DNA of 63,076 bases from Neisseria gonorrhoeae (GTDB taxonomy: Bacteria > Pseudomonadota > Gammaproteobacteria > Burkholderiales > Neisseriaceae): the NCBI RefSeq assembly GCF_003315235.1, contig NZ_QNRU01000011.1, positions 1 to 63,076 of the forward strand. The letters are read 5' to 3'. The translations under genes were made by a program, and so were the position numbers. Position 1 is the first letter of the stretch; each line of letters starts with the position of its first letter. Of this stretch, positions 29,067-40,500 are shown in pieces. Below the pieces are notes generated by a model, which saw only the letters and a program-made list of their open reading frames with translations, was not told where the DNA came from and ran no database searches.

Positions 29067-30404
29067 ATGAGTAACCATACTTCTTGGTCGTCCAAAATCG
29101 GTTTCGTACTTGCTGCGGCAGGTTCGGCCATCGGTTTGGGCGCGATTTGGAAATTTCCTTATACGGCGGGCACCAACGGCGGCGCGGTGTTTTTCCTGCT
29201 GTTTTTGATATTTACCGTCTTGGTCGCCCTGCCCGTCCAGCTTGCCGAATTTTATATCGGGCGCACGGGCGGTAAAAATGCCGTCGATTCCTTCAGGGTT
29301 CTGCGTCCGGGTACGCAATGGCTTTGGGTCGGGCGCATGGGCGTTGCCGCCTGCTTTATTTTGCTGTCGTTTTACAGCGTGGTCGGCGGATGGGTATTGA
29401 ATTATGTCGTCCACAGTTTTACAGGGGCAATCCATGCGGGAGCGGACTTTGAAGCCCTGTTCGGCACAACGATTTCCAATCCGGCAGGTTCGCTGTCCTA
29501 TCAGGCACTGTTTATGCTGATTACGGTTTGGGTGGTCAAAGGCGGCATTTCAGACGGCATTGAAAAGGCAAACCGTTATCTGATGCCGGGGCTGTTTATC
29601 CTCTTTATTGCGCTGGCTGTCCGTTCGCTGACGCTGCCGGATGCAATGGAGGGCGTGTCTTTCCTGCTCAAACCCAATTGGTCGTACTTTAAAGCCGATA
29701 CGATGATTACGGCTTTGGGCCAGGCGTTTTTTGCCCTGAGCATCGGCGTTTCCGCCATGATTACCTATGCTTCGTATTTGGGAAAAGATCAGGATATGTT
29801 CCGTTCCGGCCATACGATTATGTGGATGAACCTCTTGGTTTCCCTGCTTGCCGGCCTGGTGATTTTCCCGGCGGTATTCGCCTTCGGTTTTGAACCGAAC
29901 CAGGGGCCGGGATTGATTTTTATCGTATTGCCCGCAGTGTTCATGAAAATGCCGTTCGGTACGGTTTTATTTGCAGTATTCATGCTTCTGGTCGTTTTCG
30001 CCACGCTGACTTCGGCATTTTCGATGTTGGAAACGGTCATTGCCTCAACCATCCGCCAAGACGAGCGCAAACGCAAAAAACATACTTGGCTTATCGGCAC
30101 GGCTATTTTCATTGTCGGCATCCCGTCCGCGCTGTCTTTCGGCGCATGGGGTGAGTTTAAGGTTTTCGGCAAAACCATTTTTGATTTGTGGGACTATGTT
30201 ATTTCCGCCGTCATTATGCCGATTGGTGCTTTGAGTGTTTCCATCTTTACCGCCTGGATTCAGGACAAGCAGTCTGTGTTAAAAGATGCCGGCGCGGGCA
30301 GCACCGTACCACGGGCAGTGCTGCTGCTGTGGCTGAATACCTTGCGCTACCTTGCCCCGATTGCCATTATTATTGTTTTCGTCAATTCTTTAGGCATCCT
30401 TTAA
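29067..30404 (+). CDS. Sodium-dependent NSS-family transporter
   Basis: This is a LeuT-fold transporter of the neurotransmitter:sodium symporter family with about 11-12 membrane helices. The unwound first helix GFVLAAAGSAIGLGAIWKFP and the following NGGAVFFLLF are diagnostic. The substrate is probably an amino acid; bacterial relatives include TnaT and MhsT. ATG 29067 gives 445 residues beginning MSNHTSWSSKIGF; the frame is open to 28869 but that extension is not family-like. The 233 bases between rfaK and this gene hold only the rfaK terminator. Confidence 0.9.
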   Translation: MSNHTSWSSKIGFVLAAAGSAIGLGAIWKFPYTAGTNGGAVFFLLFLIFTVLVALPVQLAEFYIGRTGGKNAVDSFRVLRPGTQWLWVGRMGVAACFILLSFYSVVGGWVLNYVVHSFTGAIHAGADFEALFGTTISNPAGSLSYQALFMLITVWVVKGGISDGIEKANRYLMPGLFILFIALAVRSLTLPDAMEGVSFLLKPNWSYFKADTMITALGQAFFALSIGVSAMITYASYLGKDQDMFRSGHTIMWMNLLVSLLAGLVIFPAVFAFGFEPNQGPGLIFIVLPAVFMKMPFGTVLFAVFMLLVVFATLTSAFSMLETVIASTIRQDERKRKKHTWLIGTAIFIVGIPSALSFGAWGEFKVFGKTIFDLWDYVISAVIMPIGALSVSIFTAWIQDKQSVLKDAGAGSTVPRAVLLLWLNTLRYLAPIAIIIVFVNSLGIL

Positions 30405-30419
30405 ACATACCGCCCGACG

Positions 30420-30458
30420 GCAAAATGCCGTCTGAAAGCCTTTCAGACGGCATTTTGC
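30420..30458. terminator. Inverted uptake-sequence terminator after the NSS gene
   Basis: CAAAATGCCGTCTGAAAG and CTTTCAGACGGCATTTTG form a perfect long hairpin just after the transporter stop. Confidence 0.85.
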
Positions 30459-30485
30459 TTCAGATTCAACCTATTTCGTTCAAAG

Positions 30486-30591
30486 TATAGTGGATTAAAT
30501 TTAAATCAGGACAAGGCGGCGAAGTCGCAGACAGTACAGATAGTACGGCAAGGCGAGGCAACGCCGTACCGGTTTTTGTTAATCCACTATA
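30486..30591. repeat. Correia element (CREE), short form, overlapping the apbE 3' end
   Basis: It runs from TATAGTGGATTAAATTTAAA to TTTTTGTTAATCCACTATA, 106 bases. Its terminal GTG GAT TAA (minus strand) forms the last codons and stop of the apbE frame. Confidence 0.93.
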
Positions 30592-31591
30592 TTGTCCGGC
30601 ATGGCCAGCCTAACTTTAAGCCGCCTGCTTTCGGCAACCGACCGTATCAGCGGCAAATCCATCACGGAAAACGCCGTCGACAAGGCATCGGCAACCGCCG
30701 CATCATCCGCCATTACGCTCATGCTTTTATAACGCGGCGTACTCACGCCGGTTCGCGGATCGAACAAATGGGTAAGCCTGCCCGCTTTGTCCATCACCGT
30801 CCCATAGCCGCCCGAAGTGGCAAACGCCTTGTCTTTCATCGTGATATTTGCCAACACGCCTTCTTCGTCGTCCGGATTGCGGATGCCGACATTCCACATC
30901 CGCCTGCCGTTTGTATCAAACCCCCTGATTTCGCCCATATCGACCAGCGCGGCAGGCACTCCGTTTGCTTTAAGCAGCGCAACAACCTTGTCCGTGATAT
31001 AGCCTTGCGCGATGCCGTTCAAGGACAAACCCATACCCTTTTCGGCAAAACGGATTTCACGGTCGTCAAACGAGACTTTGCCGAAGCCGACCCGTTTCAG
31101 GGTTTCCTTCACGCTATTCTCCGGCGGCGTTTCCGCATCGGGACGGGCGGCAAAATAATCGGCATACAGTTTCCACAACGCCTGAACCGTCGGATCGAAC
31201 GCGCCTTCCGTCAGCGCGTGAATATCGCGGCCAGGCTCAACAGTTCCAAAAAATCCGCCGGAGGCGAAGTCAGATAACCGTCGCGGTTCAGACGGCTGAT
31301 CAGGCTGTCTTCACGGTAAAGGCTGAACATTTTTTCCAAACGCGCCACTTCCGCCAAAACCTTATTGACCAAATCCGCCGCCTGTCTGTCGTCCACGCCG
31401 AACAGGCGCAGCTCCGCGCCGGAACCCAGCGCGACACCTTTCCAGAAAAACACATTTTCATCGCGTTTTTTATCCATGTTGCGTTTTTCGCCGCCGGCGG
31501 CAAAAGGATTCGGCAAAAAAGAAACCGCCGCACCGGCCACAGCAACGGCGGCAGCCGTCAGAAAACGTCTGCGCCCGAAATGCCTGCCCAT
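30579..31591 (-). pseudogene. apbE: FAD:protein FMN transferase (ApbE), frameshifted and CREE-truncated
   Basis: ApbE covalently attaches FMN to periplasmic flavoproteins. From 31591 the frame encodes a twin-arginine-type signal (GRRRFLTAAAVAVAGAAVSF), then the start of the ApbE domain to DFLELLSLA. One base is missing near 31230: GCCGCGATA should read GCCCGCGATA to continue ARDIHALTEGAFDP into the frame that encodes WKLYADYFAA and the remainder. The downstream part keeps ISLNG-like GLSLNGIAQGYITD and the Asp/Thr metal region DALSTAFSVM. The C-terminus ends in the CREE (PDNIVD). No full-length protein can be made without correction. Confidence 0.8.
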
Positions 31592-31599
31592 ACCGCCTC

Positions 31600-32394
31600 C
31601 TAAACCGACACTACCGCCTTGATGTGCGGATGCGGATCGTAGCCTTCCAACTCGAAATCTTCAAACTTGAAGGCAAACAAATCCTTGACTTCAGGATTGA
31701 TTTTCATCACAGGCAAGGCGCGCGGTTCGCGTTCCAACTGCAATGCGGCCTGTTCGAAATGGTTACGGTACAAATGCGCGTCGCCAAACGTATGGACAAA
31801 CTCGCCCGCCTCCAGCCCGCACACTTGCGCCATCATCATCGTCAACAGCGCGTAGCTGGCAATATTAAACGGCACACCAAGGAAAATATCTGCACTACGC
31901 TGGTAAAGCTGGCAGGACAGTTTGCCGTCGGCAACGTAAAACTGAAACAGCGCGTGGCAGGGCGGCAAGGCCATCTCATCGACCAAAGCCGGATTCCACG
32001 CCGACACAATCAGGCGGCGCGAGTCGGGGTTTTTCTTAATTTGTTCCACCACATTGGCGATTTGGTCGATATGCCTGCCGTCGGGCGCGGGCCAGCTGCG
32101 CCATTGGTAGCCGTAAACCGGGCCCAAGTCGCCGTTTTCGTCCGCCCACTCGTCCCAAATGGAAACATTGTTATCCTTCAGGTATTTGATATTGGTATCG
32201 CCTTTGAGGAACCAAAGCAGCTCGTGGATTATCGAGCGCAAATGCAGCTTTTTGGTCGTCAGCAGCGGAAAACCTTTGCCCAAGTCAAAACGCATCTGAT
32301 AACCGAATACGGAGCGCGTACCCGTACCGGTGCGGTCTGATTTGTCCGTACCGTTGTCGAGGACGTGGCGCATCAAGTCCAAATAGGCCTTCAT
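31600..32394 (-). CDS. thyA: Thymidylate synthase
   Basis: ThyA methylates dUMP to dTMP with methylene-tetrahydrofolate. The active-site cysteine is in [11 protein letters not shown], the dUMP-binding arginines in [11 protein letters not shown], and the folate region in [11 protein letters not shown]. Three ATGs are in tandem; the third (32394, [13 protein letters not shown]) gives 264 residues, the standard length, and leaves room for the GAAAG ribosome site. It is the first gene upstream of damaged apbE, 8 bases apart. Confidence 0.96.
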   Translation of the reverse strand: MKAYLDLMRHVLDNGTDKSDRTGTGTRSVFGYQMRFDLGKGFPLLTTKKLHLRSIIHELLWFLKGDTNIKYLKDNNVSIWDEWADENGDLGPVYGYQWRSWPAPDGRHIDQIANVVEQIKKNPDSRRLIVSAWNPALVDEMALPPCHALFQFYVADGKLSCQLYQRSADIFLGVPFNIASYALLTMMMAQVCGLEAGEFVHTFGDAHLYRNHFEQAALQLEREPRALPVMKINPEVKDLFAFKFEDFELEGYDPHPHIKAVVSV

Positions 32395-34152
<1,758 letters not shown>

Positions 34153-34175
34153 GCAAACGCCTCCGCCCCGCAAAC

Positions 34176-34218
34176 AAAATGCCGTCCGAACCGCAAATGC
34201 TGTTCAGACGGCATTTCA
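34176..34218 (+). terminator. Inverted uptake-sequence terminator after gdhA
   Basis: AAAATGCCGTCCGAA (one mismatch) pairs with TTCAGACGGCATTT shortly after the gdhA stop. Confidence 0.7.
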
Positions 34219-34246
34219 TTATCCGCCCGTTCGAATCGGGTAATAC

Positions 34247-34352
34247 TATAGTGAATTAAATTTAAATCAGGACAAGGCGGCGAGCCGCAGACAGTACAAA
34301 TAGTACGGCAAGGCGAGGCAACGCCGTACTGGTTTAAATTTAGTTCACTATA
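34247..34352. repeat. Correia element (CREE), short form, between gdhA and gdhR
   Basis: The ends read TATAGTGAATTAAATTTAAA and TTTAAATTTAGTTCACTATA, a CREE subtype with GTGAA instead of GTGGA. It is 106 bases and sits between the 3' ends of gdhA and gdhR. Confidence 0.92.
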
Positions 34353-34390
34353 CCGATACATCCGAATATGCCAGACCGTCTGAACGGTAT

Positions 34391-35170
34391 TCATACCTCC
34401 CAATCCTGCACGCGCTTCAAATCGTTTTGCGCCAAAGTATCCGCGTGGCGGTTACGGCTCTGATATTCCCTGTCTTTCAATATGCTGCTCGCCACATAAT
34501 TCAAATGAGCCTTTGCCGCCTCCGAAGCCTCGCCCGGCCGGCGGTTCGATATCGCCTCATACAGCACGCGGTGCTGCGCCATCAGTTTCGGACGCGGATC
34601 TTCTTCCTGATTCAGATAAATAAGGCTGCTGCGCGTCTGCCGGTACAGCATTTTCAACAAACCGCCCGACAAATGGCTGAACAACAAATTGTGCGCCGCA
34701 TCCGCAATCGTCTGATGGAAGCTGACATCGGCTTCGCCCTGATGTTCCAGATTGCCGCTTCCGCACGCTTCCTCAAACTTTTCAAGCCAAAACCGAATCC
34801 GCTTCAAATCGGCATCCGTCCGGCGTTCTGCCGCCAATGCCGCCATACAGCCCTCGATGTGGCAGCTGAAATCAAAAACATCCTGTTCCCAATTGGAATG
34901 TTTGCCCAAAAGCTCCTGCCAACTTTGCAAAAAATCCTGCTGCGGCTTGACCGAAACATAATAACCATCGCCCTGCCTCGCTTCCAAAATCTGACGGGCA
35001 ACCAAAATATTCAATGCCGACCGGACCGACGGACGCGAAACGCCGAACTCTTCCGCCAAAACGCGTTCGGGCGGAATCTTGCCCCCTTCCGCGTAAACCC
35101 CTTCCACGATGCGGCCTTCCAATACCGACAATACCTGATCGCTGATTTTCTGAGGCCTTACCAGTTTCAT
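34391..35170 (-). CDS. gdhR: GntR/FadR-type transcriptional regulator GdhR
   Basis: The N-terminal winged helix carries the GntR signature KIPPERVLAEEFGVSRPSVR (about residues 33-52). The C-terminal FCD domain is alpha-helical and ligand-binding, with metal-site histidines in HQGEADVSFHQTIADAAHN. The ATG at 35170 has a strong GGAGG upstream and gives 259 residues; an open extension to 35311 is not family-like. In pathogenic Neisseria this regulator is linked to gdhA expression, and in gonococcus it represses lctP. Here it is convergent with gdhA and divergent from an lctP fragment. Confidence 0.85.
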   Translation of the reverse strand: MKLVRPQKISDQVLSVLEGRIVEGVYAEGGKIPPERVLAEEFGVSRPSVRSALNILVARQILEARQGDGYYVSVKPQQDFLQSWQELLGKHSNWEQDVFDFSCHIEGCMAALAAERRTDADLKRIRFWLEKFEEACGSGNLEHQGEADVSFHQTIADAAHNLLFSHLSGGLLKMLYRQTRSSLIYLNQEEDPRPKLMAQHRVLYEAISNRRPGEASEAAKAHLNYVASSILKDREYQSRNRHADTLAQNDLKRVQDWEV

Positions 35171-35519
35171 CACTCCTCCTTTATAAAGATTCCCTGCAGA
35201 ACCCTTCCGAAATACATCAAACATCAAATTGGACTGGCCAATCAGGGCGGATTCTAATGACACGCCGTTCCCGCCGTCAACGGCACTTACCTCGCACCGC
35301 CCCCGAAACACAGGAAAAAACTACACCAAACTACAATTTTTGTTCATGCAAATATTTGTTTTAACGGGATTTAAATGAAAGCTCCGATTCAAATCTGCCG
35401 AACCGCCCAAAAATATATTGACCTGAATATTAAAGTTTCGTAAAGTAATGCAACGTTGCTTTAATTGGTTTGACCACTATTGCCGACGATTAGAAAAATA
35501 TTTTCGGAGATGTTCAATT
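35171..35519. other. Divergent control region between gdhR and lctP fragment
   Basis: About 350 bases with no gene. It is AT-rich from 35320 to 35510 (for example ATATTAAAGTTTCGTAAAGT) and should contain the gdhR promoter and the former lctP promoter. I could not define a clear operator by eye. Confidence 0.45.
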
Positions 35520-35747
35520 ATGGAAACTTGGGTTCAAAACTACACGGCAATCGGCGGCAGCCTGTATCTGACTGCCGCCGCCGCACTCTTACCCATCGTC
35601 TTTTTCTTTGCCGCGCTGACCGTCCTGAAGCTGAAAGGCTATCAGGCGGGGCTTTATACGCTGCTGATTGCGCTTGCCGTTGCCGTATTCGGCTTCGGGA
35701 TGCCGACGGGTATGGCGGTTTCTTCCCTGTCGCCGCAGCCGGATTGA
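35520..35747 (+). pseudogene. lctP: L-lactate permease, 5' fragment only
   Basis: The 75 residues from ATG 35520 match the N-terminus of LctP/LldP: METWVQNYTAIGGS, LPIVFFFAALTVLKLKGYQA and IALAVAVFGFGMPTGMAVSS. Family members have about 530-550 residues, so about 85% is missing. After SS the reading turns to unrelated SLSPQPD and a stop, and the 3' end of a TonB-dependent receptor gene follows directly. It is a deletion remnant; a full lctP would have to be elsewhere. Confidence 0.8.
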
Positions 35748-35926
35748 CCCAACGCCCCATACGCTACACTGGACTTGACCGCGCATTACAAAATCGGCAA
35801 ATCCACCCGCATCGGTTTGGACTTTGAAAACGTCTTTAACAAACGCTGCCGCACGATGCCCGACATTCACGTTTACGGCACGCCGCGCAGCCTGACCGCA
35901 ACCGTCAAACATATAGTGGATTAACA
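35748..35926 (+). pseudogene. 3' fragment of a TonB-dependent receptor gene
   Basis: In the same frame as the lctP fragment, after its TGA, the sequence reads YATLDLTAHYKIGKSTRIGL, DFENVFNKRCRTMPDI and HVYGTPRSLTATVKH. This is the last strands of a TonB-dependent outer-membrane receptor, normally ending in an aromatic residue such as Phe. Here the final residue is replaced by IVD and a stop from the adjoining Correia element. About 55 residues remain. Confidence 0.75.
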
Positions 35927-36065
35927 AAAATCAGGACAAGGCGGCGGGCCGCAGACAGTACAAATAGTACGGAACCGATTCGCCCGGTGCTTGGGCGCCT
36001 TAGGGAATCGTTCTCTTTGAGCTAAGGCGGGGCAACGCCGTACTGGTTTTTGTTAATCCACTATA
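35912..36065. repeat. Correia element (CREE), long form
   Basis: It runs from TATAGTGGATTAACAAAAA to TTTTTGTTAATCCACTATA, 154 bases, with the internal IHF-type segment (GGGAATCGTTCTCTTTGAGC region). It supplies the stop codon of the receptor fragment. Confidence 0.93.
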
Positions 36066-36071
36066 AAGAAA

Positions 36072-36112
36072 GAAATGCCGTCTGAAACCTTATCGTTTCA
36101 GACGGCATTTGT
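36072..36112. terminator. Inverted uptake-sequence terminator after mtrE
   Basis: GAAATGCCGTCTGAAAC and GTTTCAGACGGCATTT form a perfect hairpin just downstream of the mtrE stop on the minus strand. Confidence 0.8.
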
Positions 36113-36124
36113 TTGCCCGGGCGG

Positions 36125-37528
36125 TTATTTGCCGGTTTGGGTATCCCGTTTCAATCCGCCGCCGAGCGCCTTGTACAAATCGGCAAGGTTTTCGGCGCGG
36201 GTCAGTTGTGCCGACAAAGCCGCACCTTCCGCCGAATAGCTGATGCGTTCCGCATCGAGCAAATCGAGCGCGCCGGATACGCCGTGTTTGTAACGCAGTC
36301 CGACCAAGCGCAACGCTTCTTTAGAGGCGCGGCTTTGTTTGCTTAAAGCGTCATAGGCTTTATCCAGCTGCTCGCGCGCCGCCAATGCGTTTGCCACGTC
36401 TTGAAAGGCGGATTGGACGGCGGATTCATAGGCAACAATTTGTGCCTGTTGGCGCAGTTTTGCCACATCAAGGTTCGCCTTGTTCGTTCCCCAAGTAAAA
36501 ATCGGCAGGGTAATAGACGGCGCGAACGCCCAAACGCCCGTGCCGCTTTTGAACAGCCCGCCCAATTCGACAGAACCCGTACCGACGCTTCCGGTCAGGC
36601 GGATGGACGGGAAAAAGGCGGCGCGCGCCGCACCGATATTGGCGTTTGCCTGTTTGAGCGCGTGTTCGGCGGCGCGGATGTCGGGACGGTCGAGCAATAC
36701 TTCGGAACTCAAACCGGCAGGCAGTTTTTCAACAAAAAACTGCTTGTCCAACGGCAAACCGGCGGGCAGGTCTTCGGGTATCGGACGGTTAATCAAGGTT
36801 GCCAAGGCATTGCGCGCCTGTTCGCGGCTGCGCGCGGCATGGGCATAATCGGCTTTGGCAGATTCAATCAAGGCTTCCTGCTGGCGCAGGGCGACGGCGG
36901 AAATCACGCCTGCCTTGTACCGCAATTCGGACAGCTTGTAGGTTTCCTCGCGCGTTTTCAAGACACGCTGCGCCAAAGACATCGCTTCTTCGGCATAACG
37001 CTCGTTGAAATAGGCTTTGGCAACGGTGGCAATCAGACTCAAATGTGCCGCATCGCGGTTGGCAACGCTGGCAAAATAGCCTTGCAGTGCTGCTTCGCTG
37101 CTGCTGCGCACGCGCCCGAACAGATCGAGTTCGTAAGATGCCGCACCCAGTCCGACATTGTAGCTGCTGCTGACATTGCCGCCGCTCAAGCTGCCTTGGC
37201 GCGAGCCGTTCGCATTGGCGGCAAGCGTGGGCAGGAGGTTGTTGCGCTCGATCATGTATTGTTTGCGGTAGATTTCGCTGTTCAATACGGCTGTACGCAA
37301 ACTGGTATTGCGCTCGAGTGCGATGTCGATCAGCTTTTGCAGGCGCGGGTCGGCAAAATAGTCATGCCAACCCAAATCAACCGCGCGGATGGAAGAAACC
37401 GATGTGTCGTTTTGGAAGGTTTCCGCAACTTCGACTTTGGGCTGCTCGTATTGAGGAATCATGGTGCAGGCAGACAATGCAAAGGCTGCTGCAACAGAGG
37501 TCAAGGTAGTTTTCAATGTAGTATTCAT
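36125..37528 (-). CDS. mtrE: Outer-membrane channel of the MtrCDE efflux pump
   Basis: MtrE is the TolC-like exit duct for the RND pump MtrD. The signal peptide ends in a lipobox with lipidated C21 (ALSAC). The mature protein is an outer-membrane efflux protein with two homologous OEP repeats rich in Ala/Gln coiled-coil helices; LPTLAANANGS and FPSIRLTGSVGTG are typical. The length of 467 residues matches gonococcal MtrE. It is the last gene of mtrCDE, 52 bases after mtrD, with a hairpin between. Confidence 0.97.
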   Translation of the reverse strand: MNTTLKTTLTSVAAAFALSACTMIPQYEQPKVEVAETFQNDTSVSSIRAVDLGWHDYFADPRLQKLIDIALERNTSLRTAVLNSEIYRKQYMIERNNLLPTLAANANGSRQGSLSGGNVSSSYNVGLGAASYELDLFGRVRSSSEAALQGYFASVANRDAAHLSLIATVAKAYFNERYAEEAMSLAQRVLKTREETYKLSELRYKAGVISAVALRQQEALIESAKADYAHAARSREQARNALATLINRPIPEDLPAGLPLDKQFFVEKLPAGLSSEVLLDRPDIRAAEHALKQANANIGAARAAFFPSIRLTGSVGTGSVELGGLFKSGTGVWAFAPSITLPIFTWGTNKANLDVAKLRQQAQIVAYESAVQSAFQDVANALAAREQLDKAYDALSKQSRASKEALRLVGLRYKHGVSGALDLLDAERISYSAEGAALSAQLTRAENLADLYKALGGGLKRDTQTGK

Positions 37529-37539
37529 AAAAAAGTCCT

Positions 37540-37577
37540 GATGCCGTCTGAAAACCGGCGGTTCTCAGACGGTATTT
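37540..37577 (-). terminator. Inverted uptake-sequence hairpin between mtrD and mtrE
   Basis: ATGCCGTCTGAAAACCG and a partner CTCAGACGGTATTTT (one mismatch) fill the gap between mtrD and mtrE. It could attenuate transcription into mtrE or stabilise the mtrCD message. Confidence 0.5.
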
Positions 37578-37580
37578 TGC

Positions 37581-40500
37581 TTAATATTGTTTATCGTCCG
37601 AACCGGTTATACCCGCTTTTGATGCATGTCTGACCGCCATTTCATGCTCGTGTGCAGTTTCTTTGAAGAATTTGCGCACCACTACATAAAAAAGCGGAAC
37701 AAGGAACACGGACAAGAGCGTGCCGATGAGCATCCCCCAGAATACGGTCGTGCCGATGGCGCGCTGGCTGGCAGAACTCGCACCAGCGGCAATATACAGG
37801 GGAACCACGCCCAAAATAAAGGCAAACGAGGTCATGATAATCGGACGGAAACGCAGGCGGGCTGCCTCCAAAGCGGCTTCGACCGCGCTTTTCCCTTGCG
37901 CTTGAAGGTCTTTGGCAAATTCGATAATCAGAATCGCGTTTTTCGCACTCAAACCCATCACAGTAACGAAACCGACTTGGAAGTAGATGTCGTTGGCAAA
38001 CGAGGGAACGCTGCCCAACAGTCCTTCAAACAGGTTGCGCCCGGTTACGCCCGCAGCCGCACCGATCAAACCCAACGGAATCACAAGGATGACCGCCAGC
38101 GGAATCGACCAGCTTTCATAAAGCGCGGCAAGTACCAAAAATACGGCTGCAACCGCCAAACCGTACAAAATCAGGGTTTGCGAGCCGCCTTTTGCCTCTT
38201 CGCGCGACTGTCCGCCCCATTCGAAGCTGTAACCGCCGCCCAATTCGTCAACCATTTTTTGAACCGCCGCCATAGCCTGCCCGGTGGAAACGCCGGTTGC
38301 AGGCGAAGCGGACAGCTTCATCGAGGGATAACCGTTGAAGCGTACGCTCTGTTCCGTACCGTTTTCCCAAGAAACAGTAGCAATGGTGGAAAGCGGTACG
38401 GCGACGCCGGATTTGTTCGGCACGGTCAGGTTCAAAATATCGGCAGGCTGCATACGGGCATCCTCGTCGGCCTGCACCATCACGCGTTGCAGACGGCCTT
38501 GGTTCGGGAAGTCGCTGACATAAGACGAACTCAGCGCGCTTGCCAATGCGGTGCGGATGTCGGCAAACGAAATGCCTTGCGCCGCCGCTGCGGCACGGTT
38601 GATGTCGATTTTCAACTGCGGCGAGTCTTCCAAACCGCCGGCACGGACGGTGCTGGGGTCAAACAAACCGCTGGCACGCATTTTCTGAATCAGCTCGTTG
38701 CGCTTCGCCAGCAATGCGGTATGGCCGGTATTGTTGCGGTCTTGCAGGTTGATGCTCAGGCCCGAACCGTTGCCCAACTCCAGAATCGGAGGCGGGACGA
38801 CGGCGATGCCGAAACCGTCTTTAAGCGTCCCCATCATCATACCCGTCAGCTTGCCGGCAACCGCAACGGCATCGCTGCCGGAGGCGGTACGTTCGTTCCA
38901 ATCTTTCAATATGGCAAAACCCATCGCCATATTCTGACCGCTGCCCGAAAAGCTGAAGCCGGAAACGGTAATGATGTTTTCAATTTCGGGAATGCTTTTC
39001 GCCAGTTGGGTAACTTGTGCTAGCGTCGCATCGGTGCGCTCTTTGGTCGCACCCGCAGGCAGTTGCACGCTGACCATAACGAAGCCTTGGTCTTCGGTCG
39101 GCAGGAACGAAGTCGGCAGGCGCATAAACAGGAACACGCCCACAACCGCCAAGCCGATATAGACAACCATCATGCGGAAAGTCTTACGCAGCACTTTGGC
39201 AACCCGGCCTTCGTAGCCGTGCGTCCAACTGTCGAATTTCTTGTTGAACCAGCCGAAGAAACCTTTTTTCTCTTCGTGATGCCCTTTCGGGATTGTCTTC
39301 AACATTGTGGCACACAAAGCAGGGGTAAGGGTCAGCGCAAGGAAGGCGGAGAATGCGATTGATGACGCCATCGTCAGGGCAAACTGTTTGTAAATATTGC
39401 CGGCCGCCCCGCTGAACATCGCCAGAGGCACGAACACGGAAATCAGAACGGCGGTAATACCGATGACCGCGCCCGAAATCTGACCCATCGCTTTTTTGGT
39501 CGCTTCTTTGGGCGGCAGGCCTTCACCCGCCATAATGCGCTCGACGTTTTCAACCACCACAATCGCGTCATCGACCACGATGCCGATGACCAATATCATC
39601 GCAAACATCGTCAATACGTTAATCGACATCCCCATATAAGAGATGAAGGCGAAACCGCCCAACAGGGAAATCGGTACGACGATGGTCGGAATCAGCGTAT
39701 AACGGATGTTTTGCAGGAAGAGGTACATTACGACAAACACCAGCACCATCGCTTCGATTAAAGTGTGAATCACTTTTTCAATCGAAATTTCAACGAATTT
39801 GGAAGTATCGTAAGGGGTTTTCCAACTCATACCCTGCGGAAAGTATTTTTCCAGCACCGCCAAGCGTTCTTTTACCGCCTTTGCCGTCGCCATCGCATTG
39901 CCGCTGTTGGACAACATTACCGCCATACCGGTGGTATTTACCCCGTTCAGGCGGGTTGAGGAAGAATAGTCTTCCATACCCAATCCGACTTTCGCCACAT
40001 CCTTCAGGTAAATATTAGAACCGTCGGTATTGGCGCGGAGGATGACGTTGCCGAATTCTTCTGCCGTACCCAACTGCCCTTGCGCCGTTACGGTAGCCGT
40101 AACCGTCTGTCCGCGCACAGCGGGAAGCGAACCGATGGAACCTGCGGAAATTTGGATATTCTGCGCCGACAACGCGCTGCCGACATCGGCAAACGACAAA
40201 TTGTAGTTTTGCAGTTTCTTAGGATCGACCCAAATCCGCATCGCGCGTTGCGCGCCGAACAGGCGGACCTGCCCCACGCCTTCGATACGCTGCAATTCGG
40301 GAACGACGTTGCGCTGCGCGTAGTCGTTCATCTCTTCGGTTGACTGCACATCCGACGAAAGCATCACAATCATCAGGAAATTGGAACGCGCCTTGGATAC
40401 GGTTACGCCGTATTGCTGGACGGTTGCCGGCAGCGTGCTCAATACTTCGGAAAGCTTGTTCTGCACTTCCACCTGCGCCAGATTCTCGTCGGTATCGGGC

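Noticed and set aside
37626-39023. A 465-codon open frame antisense to mtrD
   Set aside because: Antisense shadow of MtrD, with no domain.
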